From contig NZ_CP163302.1 in NCBI RefSeq assembly GCF_041022165.1, positions 62,001 through 126,000 of the forward strand: 64,000 nt of DNA. The letters are read 5' to 3'. Both the position numbers and the translations under genes were made by a program. The notes under the pieces were generated by a model. It was given only the letters and a program-made list of their open reading frames with translations, was not told the origin of the DNA and ran no database searches. The DNA comes from Sinomonas sp. P10A9. Its GTDB lineage: Bacteria; Actinomycetota; Actinomycetes; Actinomycetales; Micrococcaceae. Of the stretch, positions 8,027 to 15,664 are shown piece after piece; positions within the stretch are counted from its first letter, which is position 1; each line of letters begins with the position of its first letter.

Positions 8027-9526
8027 ATGACTGTCAAGACCATTCCGCATTTCCTCGATGGTGAGGAGTCCAACGGTGTCGGTGAGCGGACGCAGCCGGT
8101 GTTCAACCCGGCCACGGGCGAGCAGACCGGGGAGCTGCGCCTGGCCGACGCGGCGGACCTGGAGACGGCCGTCGCGGCGGCGCGCAAGGCGGCGGAGTCG
8201 TGGAACGACATCTCCCTGGCCAAGCGGACCGGGGTGCTGTTCCGGTTCCGGGAGCTGGTCGCCTCGCACATCGACGAACTGGCGGAGCTGGTGACGGCGG
8301 AGCACGGGAAGGTGATCTCGGATGCGAAGGGCGAGATCGGGCGGGGGCTGGAGGTGGTGGAGTTCGCGTGCGGGATCCCGCAGCTGCTCAAGGGCGCGTA
8401 CTCGGACCAGGCCTCGACCGGGATCGACGTGTTCTCCTACCGCCAGCCGGTCGGGGTGGTCGCGGGGATCACGCCGTTCAACTTCCCGGTGATGGTGCCT
8501 TTGTGGATGGCGCCGGTGGCGATCGCCACGGGCAACGCGTTCATCCTCAAGCCGAGCGAGCGGGACCCGTCGGCGTCGATGCTGCTGGCGCGGCTGTGGG
8601 CCGAGGCGGGCCTGCCGGCCGGGGTGTTCCAGGTCCTGCACGGGGGCAAGGAGACCGTGGACGGTCTCCTGACCCACCCCGACGTGGACGCTGTCTCGTT
8701 CGTGGGGTCGACCCCGATCGCCAGGTACGTCCAGGAGACGGCGACCGCGCACGGGAAGCGGGTCCAGGCCCTGGGCGGGGCGAAGAACCACGCGATCATC
8801 CTCCCGGACGCGGACCTGGACAACGCCGCGGACCACCTGGCCGCTGCGGCGTTCGGCTCCGCGGGGGAGCGGTGCATGGCGATCTCCGTGGCGGTGGCGG
8901 TCGGGGACGCGGCCGATGCGCTGGTGGGCAAGGTCGCCGAGCGTGCCGAGGCCGTCAAGGTGGCCGAGGGCACCGACCCGGGGGCGGAGATGGGCCCGGT
9001 CATCACGGCCGCGTCCAGGGACCGGATGAAGGGCATCGTCACCGACGCGGCCGCGGCCGGGGCGCGGCTGGTCGTGGACGGGCGCGAGTTCACCGTGGCG
9101 GGCAAGGAGGGCGGGAACTGGTTCGGCCCGACCGTGATCGACAACGTCGGCACGGACATGGGCGCGTACACCGAGGAGATCTTCGGCCCGGTCCTGTCCG
9201 TGGTCCGCGTCGAGACGGTCGAGGAGGCCATCGAGCTGATCAACTCCAACCCGTACGGCAACGGCACCGCGATCTTCACCTCCTCCGGGTCCAACGCGCG
9301 CAAGTTCCACCGCGGGGTCCACGTGGGCATGATCGGGGTCAACGTCCCGATCCCCGTCCCGGTCGCGTACCACTCCTTCGGCGGGTGGAAGAACTCCCTC
9401 TTCGGCGACAAGCACATCTACGGCGAGGAAGGCGTCGCCTTCTACACCCGCGCCAAGGTCGTCACCCAGCGCTGGCCCGAACCCACCCACGCCTCCGGCG
9501 CCTCCTACAACTTCCCCTCCAACTAG
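8027..9526 (+). CDS. mmsA: CoA-acylating methylmalonate-semialdehyde dehydrogenase
   Basis: This 499-residue enzyme converts malonate or methylmalonate semialdehyde to acetyl-CoA or propionyl-CoA with NAD and CoA (IolA/MmsA). It shows the aldehyde dehydrogenase fold: GITPFNFPVMVPLWM near residue 145, FVGSTPIARYV near 226, and the catalytic cysteine C283 in GSAGERCMA. The GERCMA motif and the lack of the usual general-base glutamate are typical of the CoA-acylating subfamily. A good ribosome site (ACAGGAG) precedes the ATG. It is the terminal step of inositol catabolism, closing locus A. Its codons favour G-ending forms (GTG, CTG) more than its neighbours, possibly a separate history. Confidence 0.9.
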   Translation: MTVKTIPHFLDGEESNGVGERTQPVFNPATGEQTGELRLADAADLETAVAAARKAAESWNDISLAKRTGVLFRFRELVASHIDELAELVTAEHGKVISDAKGEIGRGLEVVEFACGIPQLLKGAYSDQASTGIDVFSYRQPVGVVAGITPFNFPVMVPLWMAPVAIATGNAFILKPSERDPSASMLLARLWAEAGLPAGVFQVLHGGKETVDGLLTHPDVDAVSFVGSTPIARYVQETATAHGKRVQALGGAKNHAIILPDADLDNAADHLAAAAFGSAGERCMAISVAVAVGDAADALVGKVAERAEAVKVAEGTDPGAEMGPVITAASRDRMKGIVTDAAAAGARLVVDGREFTVAGKEGGNWFGPTVIDNVGTDMGAYTEEIFGPVLSVVRVETVEEAIELINSNPYGNGTAIFTSSGSNARKFHRGVHVGMIGVNVPIPVPVAYHSFGGWKNSLFGDKHIYGEEGVAFYTRAKVVTQRWPEPTHASGASYNFPSN

Positions 9527-9562
9527 GCCCCACCGCAGGAGGTGACACGCAGGACGTGGCAC

Positions 9563-10636
9563 TCAGGAGGTGACCCGTGGACGGGAGGTGCGCGGCGCCG
9601 TCGTGCGCCTGGCCGCGGTGGTAGCGAGCGCGGCGACGAGGATCCCTGCCGCGACGCCCATGAGGGTGTCGACCGCCCGGAACGTGACGAGGGGGAGGGG
9701 CTCGGACCGGGCCGCGAGCTGGGTCATCATCAGGATCAGGGGCGTGAAGAAACCGAGGGCAAGCCCGTAGTGCCGGGCCATGAACAACTCCGTGGGGAAC
9801 AGCAGGGCCATGACCACGAGGGCCGCCGCGGCGCCGTCGAGCCCCACGGCGAAAAGCCCCGCGGTCCCGCCCAGACCCGCGAAGGTCCCCAGGACGCGGT
9901 GGGCGCTGCGCCCGGCCACGCTCGCGAGCCCGGGCCGTAGGTGGCGGCCCGGGTCCGCAGCGGCGAGGGGGACGATGGCTGAGGCTATCGCCCAATTGGC
10001 GTGGTCGACGCCCAGGAGCACCCCCGCTGATCCAGCAGCCGCCGTCGCGAGGGCGTAGCGGCCCGCGTGGGCCGTGGCGAGGGCGAGTCGGGTTCGCCCC
10101 GGCTCCGTGTCGTGGCGCACGGGCGCTCGTGCGGATCGCCCGCCCAGCAGCCCGAGGGCCAGGGAGAACAGTGCGGTGGTGACGCAGATCAGGACGGCGG
10201 TAGACGGCGCGACGCGGTCCGGTGGGACCGTCGCGAGGGCGCCGAGCGCCAAGGTCCCGAAGAACGGACCCTGGGGGTTGAGGCCAAGGCTGTCGGCAGC
10301 GACCGCCGCGGCGTACGTGAACGGCACCGCGCATGCGACCAGGACCCACGGCGCCGCGTGGGCGGCCGCGATGAGGATGCCGACGGTCGCACCGGCCAGC
10401 AGGACCGCGCCGGCCTGAGTCTGGTGGCGGAAGCGCGTCCTGCGCGACTCGCCCCGCCCGTACATGCCCGTGAACGAGCCGAAGACGGCGTAGATGATCA
10501 GGTCCGGCCTGCCGACGGCGACGAGCACCAGGCCCGGGACCACGAGCCCGAGTGCCACGCGGCACGCGTGCTGCCACGCGCCGTCGTCCGGAGAGAGCTG
10601 GCGCGCCGCCGGGGGTGGCATCGGGATCTTCGGCAC
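9563..10636 (-). CDS. FUSC-like integral membrane protein
   Basis: This 357-residue membrane protein has two halves of clustered hydrophobic helices, as in the FUSC/aromatic-acid exporter superfamily. Examples are VALGLVVPGLVLVAVGR near the start, a second block around residue 190 (GRYALATAAAGSAGVLLGV) that repeats the pattern, and HANWAIASAIVPLA, which resembles the FUSC-family segment at the start of each repeat. I chose the GTG at 10636 because an AGGAGA lies 4 bases upstream; an in-frame ATG is 15 bases later. It is transcribed divergently from a LysR regulator 136 bp away. It probably exports an aromatic or weak acid; the substrate is unknown. Confidence 0.7.
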   Translation of the reverse strand: MPKIPMPPPAARQLSPDDGAWQHACRVALGLVVPGLVLVAVGRPDLIIYAVFGSFTGMYGRGESRRTRFRHQTQAGAVLLAGATVGILIAAAHAAPWVLVACAVPFTYAAAVAADSLGLNPQGPFFGTLALGALATVPPDRVAPSTAVLICVTTALFSLALGLLGGRSARAPVRHDTEPGRTRLALATAHAGRYALATAAAGSAGVLLGVDHANWAIASAIVPLAAADPGRHLRPGLASVAGRSAHRVLGTFAGLGGTAGLFAVGLDGAAAALVVMALLFPTELFMARHYGLALGFFTPLILMMTQLAARSEPLPLVTFRAVDTLMGVAAGILVAALATTAARRTTAPRTSRPRVTS

Positions 10637-10712
10637 CTGTTCTCCTGGACGTTGACTGCCCTGCAACTCTCGCCGACCTCCGGTTCCCGCGTCCAAGCGG
10701 AAGTTCCGACCG

Positions 10713-10735
10713 GTTGATCGGCGCCGCCTATCAAC
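10713..10735. promoter_or_regulatory. LysR-type T-N11-A box between the FUSC and lysR genes
   Basis: A perfect 6-bp inverted repeat GTTGAT-N11-ATCAAC lies in the 136-bp divergent intergenic region, 38 bases before the lysR ATG and 77 bases before the FUSC start. T-N11-A within an interrupted dyad is the classic LysR recognition pattern, so this is the probable binding site for the adjacent regulator. The function is inferred from the pattern and location only. Confidence 0.6.
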
Positions 10736-10772
10736 GTGGGGCCGTGGAGCCCGGGGCGTGGTGCAATGGCTC

Positions 10773-11720
10773 ATGCTGTTCCGCCAACTCGAGTACTTCG
10801 TGGCGCTGGCCCGAGAGAAGCACTTCGCCCGCGCGGCGAGTGCGTGCTTCGTTTCGCAGCCGGCGCTTTCGGAGGCGATCCGCAAGCTTGAGCATGAGCT
10901 CCAGGTCCCGCTCGTCCAGCGCGGGCACTCGTTCGAGGGGCTGACCCCGGAAGGCGAGCGACTCGTCCACTGGGCTCGCCGCATCCTCGCGGACCAGGAC
11001 GCGCTCAAGCAGGAGGTCACCGCACTCCGGACCGGACTCACCGGCGAGCTGCGGGTCGGGGTGATCCCTGCCGCGGCGGCCACGGTCGCTCTCCTGACCG
11101 ACCCCTTCTGCGCCGAGCACCCCCTCGTGACGGTGCAGCTCGAGACGAGCCTGCGCTCGGCCGAGATCATCGGCCGGATCCGCTCCTTCGACCTCGACGC
11201 CGGCGTGGTCCACCCCGACGGGCAGGACACCGAGGGCCTCAAGCTCACGCCGCTGTACGAGGACCGGCAGGTGCTCGTGGTCGGCAGCGGCCTGCTGCCG
11301 GGCGCCCCCGACGGCATCGACTGGGCGGACGCGGCCGAGCTGCCCCTGTGCCTGCTGAGCAGCGGCATGCAGGGGCGCCAGGTTGTTGACGACGCCTTCA
11401 CCGCCCGCGGGCTCACCGTGACGCCGCGGCTCGAGGCCGACTCGATCGCGGCGCTGCTCGCCCACGTGGGTGCCGGGCGCTGGGCGAGCATCCTCCCCGA
11501 GTCCTGGCTGCGGACCCTCCGCGCGCCCGAGGGAACCCGGGTGGTCCCGCTCGGCGACCCGCCCACCGCCGCCGCCGTCGCGCTGATCACGGGCGGCGGC
11601 GAACCCGGATCGGTCCTTGCCCGCGCGTTTTCCGAGGTTGCCAGGACGCCTCACGTTCGGGACCTCCTCCGTGGGCTCCGGACGGGCGACGACGCTGGGG
11701 CGCCCCTCGCTGGCGGGTGA
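10773..11720 (+). CDS. LysR family transcriptional regulator
   Basis: This 315-residue regulator has an N-terminal winged helix-turn-helix (FRQLEYFVALAREKHFARA, then CFVSQPALSEAIRKLE with the recognition helix at about residues 27-42) and a two-lobed co-inducer domain from about residue 88 (GELRVGVIPAAA). I chose ATG 10773, giving MLFRQLEYF, the usual LysR N-terminus; GTG codons at 10758 and 10761 would add a few unsupported residues. It is divergent from the FUSC-like exporter with a T-N11-A dyad between them, so it probably controls that exporter and itself. It resembles regulators annotated as formate-dehydrogenase-linked or CbbR-like, but the effector cannot be read from sequence. Confidence 0.88.
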   Translation: MLFRQLEYFVALAREKHFARAASACFVSQPALSEAIRKLEHELQVPLVQRGHSFEGLTPEGERLVHWARRILADQDALKQEVTALRTGLTGELRVGVIPAAAATVALLTDPFCAEHPLVTVQLETSLRSAEIIGRIRSFDLDAGVVHPDGQDTEGLKLTPLYEDRQVLVVGSGLLPGAPDGIDWADAAELPLCLLSSGMQGRQVVDDAFTARGLTVTPRLEADSIAALLAHVGAGRWASILPESWLRTLRAPEGTRVVPLGDPPTAAAVALITGGGEPGSVLARAFSEVARTPHVRDLLRGLRTGDDAGAPLAGG

Positions 11721-11964
11721 TCGGCCGATTGGGGCCGGCTCGCCCGGGCGGACTTCACCGGTACCGACTTCCCAGTAAGGTCAATGTTGATGCCGTCGGG
11801 AAACCCTGACGAGACTCTCGGGGTGGGTGCGGCGCATCAATGCGCGCCGACCAAATGCCGGTGTATCCAGTGATTGCCGCCGTCCCGAGCGGAGACTATC
11901 CTCGTGGCACCCCCTTCCTTTCTCCACATGAGCAGGGGCAGTCCTATCGAAGGTCGCGAGTGTC

Positions 11965-12207
11965 ATGGCGAAGAATCCTTTTGGGCATCGAACGCACGAA
12001 TCTGACAGGCCGGAAAGGCCGGCCAGCCCGGAGAAGCATCACGGGATTCATCTGGGGGAGTGGCTGATGCGCGAGGAGGACGGTATAGACCGGGTCTTCA
12101 GCATCAGCGACCACGACCGGCCGCTCCCACCCGAGAGGACCTGTCTTCAGGGGCATGAGATACCGCATGGGCAGGATCATTGCTCACACGGTCATCCCGT
12201 CGGCTAG
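11965..12207 (+). CDS. Small protein with zinc-ribbon-like C-terminus
   Basis: This 80-residue ORF is hydrophilic at its N-terminus (MAKNPFGHRTHESDRPERP) and ends in a candidate zinc knuckle: C60, H64, C73 and H75/H77 in CLQGHEIPHGQDHCSHGHPVG-like spacing. This resembles the CPNGH...G..FCP ribbons of many small actinobacterial proteins. No strong ribosome site is visible before ATG 11965. It lies in a gene-poor stretch next to a broken YceI fragment on the other strand, so it could itself be a remnant. I do not recognise a family. If real, a structural zinc site for protein or nucleic-acid contact is likely. Confidence 0.45.
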   Translation: MAKNPFGHRTHESDRPERPASPEKHHGIHLGEWLMREEDGIDRVFSISDHDRPLPPERTCLQGHEIPHGQDHCSHGHPVG

Positions 12208-12253
12208 GAGCATCATCTGTCCTCGCCAGCCGCACGGGACGTTTGAAGCGCCA

Positions 12254-12480
12254 GCGCAGGTCCTCATGGCTCATGGGATTCATCGTGCTGACCGAGGCGG
12301 TCGCGACGGTGACTTCGACACTCGATTCCGTCAGGTCCTTGGCCACGACGATGGTGCCGCGCACCGCCTCGAAGCGGCCACGCACGCGTCCCACCACGGG
12401 GTGCTGGGCGCGGAAGGTCACGAAGGTGTGGATGGGGTCGATCTCGAAGGTGCCCACCGGAGGAGAGAGGACGTGGTTGG
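12254..12480 (-). pseudogene. YceI-family protein fragment (truncated)
   Basis: The minus strand encodes GTFEIDPIHTFVTFRAQHP...GRVRGRFEAVRG, then SVSTMNPMSHEDLR, which matches the N-terminal third of YceI-like isoprenoid-binding lipocalin-fold proteins (typically 170-200 residues). After SHEDLR, where family members continue with an aspartate-phenylalanine-rich segment, the reading frame changes to unrelated residues (WRFKRPVRLARTDD) and never recovers. No convincing start codon with a ribosome site is present. I take it as a gene remnant truncated at about 12254, not an expressed gene. Confidence 0.6.
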
Positions 12481-12610
12481 TGGTCCCCGGAGCCGGGGAG
12501 ATGAACGACGAACTGCCGCGACCCGCGGCTAGGCTTGGGAGTGGATACCCGAAGCGCCGCTGCCCCGCCACAGTGGCAGCGACAGCGGCGCTAGACCCAG
12601 GAGGTGCGTG

Positions 12611-12919
12611 GTGCACGCGATACTGAGGGTGAACACATTCGATCCGGCGAAACTGGGCGCGGCCCAGGATGACCTGCGCGAATTCAACAGGATCCACGCT
12701 GCCCAAGCGGGCTTCATCGGGAGCATCACCGTCGATCTCGGCGGCGGCCGGGAATTCGTCATGAACGTTTGGCAAAGCGCCGAGGACGCCGACGCGGGCA
12801 TGTCCGTGCTCGGTCCCCACGTGGGACGCCTGCTGAGCCCGCTCATGGCCGCGGCATCGGAGTTCATTGGAGCCGGTCCGGTTGTCGACACGGACTTCGC
12901 CCCAACACGGCAGTCCTGA
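12611..12919 (+). CDS. Hypothetical protein, ABM-like alpha+beta fold
   Basis: This 102-residue protein has the pattern of a small ferredoxin-like (dimeric alpha-beta barrel) fold: a first strand (HAILRVNTFD), a helix (KLGAAQDDLREFNRIHA), GFIGSITVDLGGGREFVMNVW, then a helix with AEDADAGMSV. Such proteins include antibiotic-biosynthesis monooxygenase-like and stress-response barrels. An AGGAGG at 12599-12604 sits 6 bases before GTG 12611, favouring it over GTG 12608. It is monocistronic within a region of gene remnants. The function is unassigned; a haem- or quinone-linked monooxygenase role is only a family possibility. Confidence 0.65.
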   Translation: MHAILRVNTFDPAKLGAAQDDLREFNRIHAAQAGFIGSITVDLGGGREFVMNVWQSAEDADAGMSVLGPHVGRLLSPLMAAASEFIGAGPVVDTDFAPTRQS

Positions 12920-13120
12920 TCCGGCCGGGTTCAGGACGAGTTGTGATTCGCTCCCCGCGCGTCCGCAAGCTCTGGTCGCGCGGGTCGGCAAGCGCCAGAG
13001 ACATGTCTTCGACCGGCTCATTTGCGCCTGCCCCGGATGCCTCCCGGCTCCGTCCGGTGAACATCGTCCATCCGATGCGGTTCGAGGGTGCGCGGCCCGT
13101 GAGGGTCCGCGCGGAGCGGG

Positions 13121-13340
13121 CTAGCGCCCTGCTGTGACGGCGTGCCCCGCGCGGAGCGCGGCGGTTCGCGCGGCGTCGACCGCCACGCCGTAGTCGCGCT
13201 CGGCGGCCTCGAGGTTGGTGAAGCCGTCGAGCACGTCCGAGAGGACCTTCTCGGGGCCGCGCTTGATCGGGTCGCCGCAGCCGCCGGAGCTCGGCACGGT
13301 GATCTCCAGCGAGTCGCTGGTGAAGCGCTCTGGGCCTGAT
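13121..13340 (-). pseudogene. Hydantoinase B/oxoprolinase C-terminal stub
   Basis: The minus strand encodes about 70 residues ending at a TAG (13121-13123): PERFTSDSLEITVP, SSGGCGDPIKRGPEKVLSDV, LDGFTNLEAAERDYGVAVD. This matches the extreme C-terminus of HyuB (N-methylhydantoinase B, ATP-dependent hydantoin/oxoproline hydrolase), which in full is over 500 residues and ends with GGGGxGDP...VLxDVxxGxVSxExAxxDYGV. Everything upstream is missing: the open frame meets an IS3-family orfA remnant at about 13355. It is a 3' leftover of a lost hydantoin-utilisation gene. The GCGDP in place of the common GGGxGDP is visible. Confidence 0.72.
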
Positions 13341-13354
13341 GGAGACTCCTGACC

Positions 13355-13700
13355 TTGGAAACGAGGATGGAGTCATGGCAACGAGTCGCACGAGTCTGGG
13401 AAGCCGACGGCACGTCGGTATTCGCCCGGAGGAGAAGGCTGCCGCGGTGTGCGGATGGTTCGGACACATGCGCGCGGAGCTGGGGGACCGAGCACGGGAC
13501 GGTGCAGCGGGTCGCGGCCCAGCTGTGCCACGGCCCCGAATCGGTGCTGGTCTGGCAGGCCGGACATCGACGACCGGCGCGGGGCCGCGTGTGAGCACCG
13601 CCGACGCCCGGCGGATCAGGGAGCTGGAACAGGAGAACCGCGAAGCAGAAGGTGGCGCGCCAAGGGTTGTGGAGCAGCCAAAGGGGCCGCAAGCAGCATG
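13355..13700 (+). mobile_element. Degenerate IS3-family orfA transposase remnant
   Basis: Parts of an IS3-type OrfA can be read only by switching frames: PEEKAAAV, then RMVRTHARG, then EHGTVQRVAAQLCHGPESVLVW, then DIDDRRGA, then VSTADARRIRELEQENRE. In intact OrfA proteins these occur in this order as the helix-turn-helix plus leucine-zipper segment of a roughly 100-residue protein. At least two frameshifts separate them, and no OrfB or terminal inverted repeats are evident nearby. It abuts the hydantoinase B stub, which suggests that an insertion and later decay removed that gene's 5' part. Confidence 0.68.
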
Positions 13701-13805
13701 GGTGTCCGGGGTGCGTCGGCGCTGACCCGGCATTGCTCTGCTAGCGTCTAGCTGTAGGGTTGGCAGGCTTTCCTTTGGTGGTACGTCTTCGGAGAGGAGC
13801 GGCTG

Positions 13806-14864
13806 TTGGCACAGGAATCGGGGCGCCCAGCATCTGTTCCGCGACGGCGGAAGCCCAGCATCAACGATGTGGCCAGGATCGCCGGTGTCTCCTATCAGAC
13901 CGTCTCCCGAGTCATCAACAACGCCCCGGACGTGAGTGCTGCGACCCGGGACCGGGTGCTCGGCGTGATCAAGGAGATCGGCTACCGCCGCAATCGGACG
14001 GCCACGGCGCTCGTCACTAGTCGTTCGACGGTCATCGGGATCCTGACAGACGGCTCTCCGCGCTTCGGGCCGGTAGGGACGCTCATGGCACTTGAGAGCC
14101 TGGCGCGGCAGAACGGCTACGCATCGACAGTTGTGACCGTCGACGAGCCGTACCAGGAGAGCGTGCCGAAGGCACTGGACGCCTTGGACGACGTGGGCGT
14201 CGACGGCATCATCGTCATCGCGCCACGCCTTGCCATGGCTGCCGCCGTATGGAATGCCGACGTCCGGGTGCCGGTCGAGATGATCGCAGCCGGGGCCTCC
14301 TCCACGCCGAACGTCTTCACCTACTCCGAGAACCAGGAACTGGGCGCCCGCATGGCGACCCAGCACCTCATCGACCTCGGCCACAAGGACATCGCCCATA
14401 TTGCAGGTTCGATGGAATGGTTCGACGGCCGTGTCCGTAAGCGCGGCTGGGAGGCATCGATGCGGGATGCCGGCTTGGAACCCGGGTTGTGCGTCGAGGG
14501 CGACTGGAGCCCGAAGTTCGCCTATGAGACTGGGCTGCGCGTGGTTTCCGAGGGAAGGGTGCCACAGGCGATCTTCGCTGTGAGCGACCACACCGCGCTC
14601 GGCCTGATCCGGGCGTTCGCTGAGAACGGCGTCCGGGTTCCCGAGGATGTGAGCATTGTGGGCTTCGACGACGTAGAGGGCTCAGACTACTTTCTTCCGC
14701 CGCTGACAACTGTCCGCCAGGACTTCCCGGCGCTCGCCCAGGCCAGCATCGACGCGCTCCTGGCGGCTGTCGAGGGGCGCGAGGTCGACAGGACCCCGAG
14801 CGTCCCAACTCTTGTCGTGAGGGCGAGCACCATCCCAGCGCGTCTTCGCCAGACCAGCCCTTGA
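13806..14864 (+). CDS. LacI family transcriptional regulator
   Basis: This 352-residue regulator starts with TTG at 13806, supported by a GGAGAGGAG ribosome site about 6-14 bases upstream. The helix-turn-helix (INDVARIAGVSYQTVSRVI) spans about residues 19-37, followed by the NNAPDVSAATRDRV hinge lead-in and a sugar-binding-protein-like domain (GILTDGSPRFGPVGTL; SIVGFDDVEGSDYFLPPLTTV). It heads locus B. About 130 bases downstream are two CCGTGAACGTTCACG palindromes before a 163-residue protein and a ribose-type ABC importer, so it most likely represses that operon and is released by the imported sugar or a derivative. Confidence 0.9.
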   Translation: MAQESGRPASVPRRRKPSINDVARIAGVSYQTVSRVINNAPDVSAATRDRVLGVIKEIGYRRNRTATALVTSRSTVIGILTDGSPRFGPVGTLMALESLARQNGYASTVVTVDEPYQESVPKALDALDDVGVDGIIVIAPRLAMAAAVWNADVRVPVEMIAAGASSTPNVFTYSENQELGARMATQHLIDLGHKDIAHIAGSMEWFDGRVRKRGWEASMRDAGLEPGLCVEGDWSPKFAYETGLRVVSEGRVPQAIFAVSDHTALGLIRAFAENGVRVPEDVSIVGFDDVEGSDYFLPPLTTVRQDFPALAQASIDALLAAVEGREVDRTPSVPTLVVRASTIPARLRQTSP

Positions 14865-14977
14865 GCCGAATGCACCGAAACCAGGACGAGGCGCTTTTGC
14901 TCCCTGGGTAAGCGGGGGAGCGTGCGTCTAGGCCCCTGCTTTCGATGGCTCCGATCATCACGAGTTAAAAGTGACCC

Positions 14978-15030
14978 TTGACACACCACCCCGTGAACGT
15001 TCACGATAGACGGACCGTGAACGTTCACGG
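14978..15030 (+). promoter_or_regulatory. Promoter -35 element with twin LacI-type palindromic operators
   Basis: A consensus TTGACA (14978-14983) is followed by two near-identical palindromes: CGTGAACGTTCACG at 14992-15005 and CCGTGAACGTTCACGG at 15015-15030. Their centres are 24 bp apart. The first lies across the expected -10 region, the second just downstream, an arrangement that would block initiation when a LacI dimer or pair of dimers binds. No clear TATAAT is seen; CACGAT at 15002 is the best-spaced candidate. The upstream LacI gene is the obvious regulator. Confidence 0.72.
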
Positions 15031-15058
15031 TAGGTCTCAAGGAAAAGGAGGAGCCACG

Positions 15059-15550
15059 GTGGAAGCCGACAAACCGGTCCAGTCCCTCGGGCTCCCACCC
15101 GGGGTCCGGGTCGGCGAAGTCGACGCCGGGCAGTGGGCCAACGCAGCGCAGCTGCTGCTCGCGGCGCCCGGTTCGGGCGACGATCTCGCCAGGGGTGTGG
15201 AGGTGTTCGTACCCCGGAACTCCTCTGCGGTCGTGGGCGTCGTCCACGACGGGGCCCTGTGGGCGAGCCTGGTCGTCACGGCGGATAATACGGGCTCTCT
15301 CGCAGCGGTGAGCACCGTGGACCCGGACGGTCTGGGATCCTCCGATGACCTGGCTGGCGTCTCCTCAGGGGCGGTCGCGTGGGTCCACATCCACCACGGT
15401 CCCTGCAGTCTCGGGCTCTTCTTCGACAAGCCACATGCAGAGGCATTCCTTGATGCCTCTGACAAGGCCGCCGCGATCCGCGCAGCCTCGACTGCCAGGA
15501 GGCTCATTCTGTCGCCGGTCCCTCCTGCTCTGGCGCTTGCGCTCGCCTGA
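15059..15550 (+). CDS. Conserved-looking hypothetical protein leading the ABC-importer operon
   Basis: I do not recognise this 163-residue protein. I chose GTG 15059 for its strong AAGGAGGAG ribosome site; an earlier in-frame start would lie inside the operator. The N-terminal half is acidic (LPPGVRVGEVDAGQWANAAQ), the middle forms beta-rich stretches (NSSAVVGVVHDGALWASLVV), and ALDASDKAAAIRAASTARR-like helix-forming sequence follows AEAF. No signal peptide or membrane helix is seen, so it is probably cytoplasmic. It is the first gene after the twin operators and precedes the substrate-binding lipoprotein by 114 bases, so it is likely co-regulated with sugar uptake. Fold prediction would be needed to go further. 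Confidence 0.65.
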   Translation: MEADKPVQSLGLPPGVRVGEVDAGQWANAAQLLLAAPGSGDDLARGVEVFVPRNSSAVVGVVHDGALWASLVVTADNTGSLAAVSTVDPDGLGSSDDLAGVSSGAVAWVHIHHGPCSLGLFFDKPHAEAFLDASDKAAAIRAASTARRLILSPVPPALALALA

Positions 15551-15664
15551 GCATCCCAGAACCGAACTCCTACCACCGGATCCAGACCGTCCAAGGGGGA
15601 TGACCCCTTACCGCGTCGCGGTCCAGCACAACCCTTCCCCTCCCGACAGGACTGGAGATCACCC

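Noticed and set aside
9530..9580. Direct repeat of CAGGAGGTGAC downstream of mmsA
   Set aside because: Two short ribosome-site-like copies; the second overlaps the FUSC stop codon region, and no gene starts there on the plus strand.
11840..12067. 75-codon plus-strand ORF overlapping the small zinc-knuckle gene
   Set aside because: Different frame, no ribosome site and no motif; the 11965 ORF has the ordered Cys/His tail.
12864..14591. 575-codon minus-strand frame across the LacI gene and IS3 remnant
   Set aside because: No domain, and it runs antisense to a well-supported LacI gene. The recognisable HyuB tail is in a different minus frame.
14878..14945. Terminator after the locus B LacI gene
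   Set aside because: AGCGGGG and CCCCTGCT could pair weakly with a large loop, but mismatches and the lack of a U-tract make it unconvincing.
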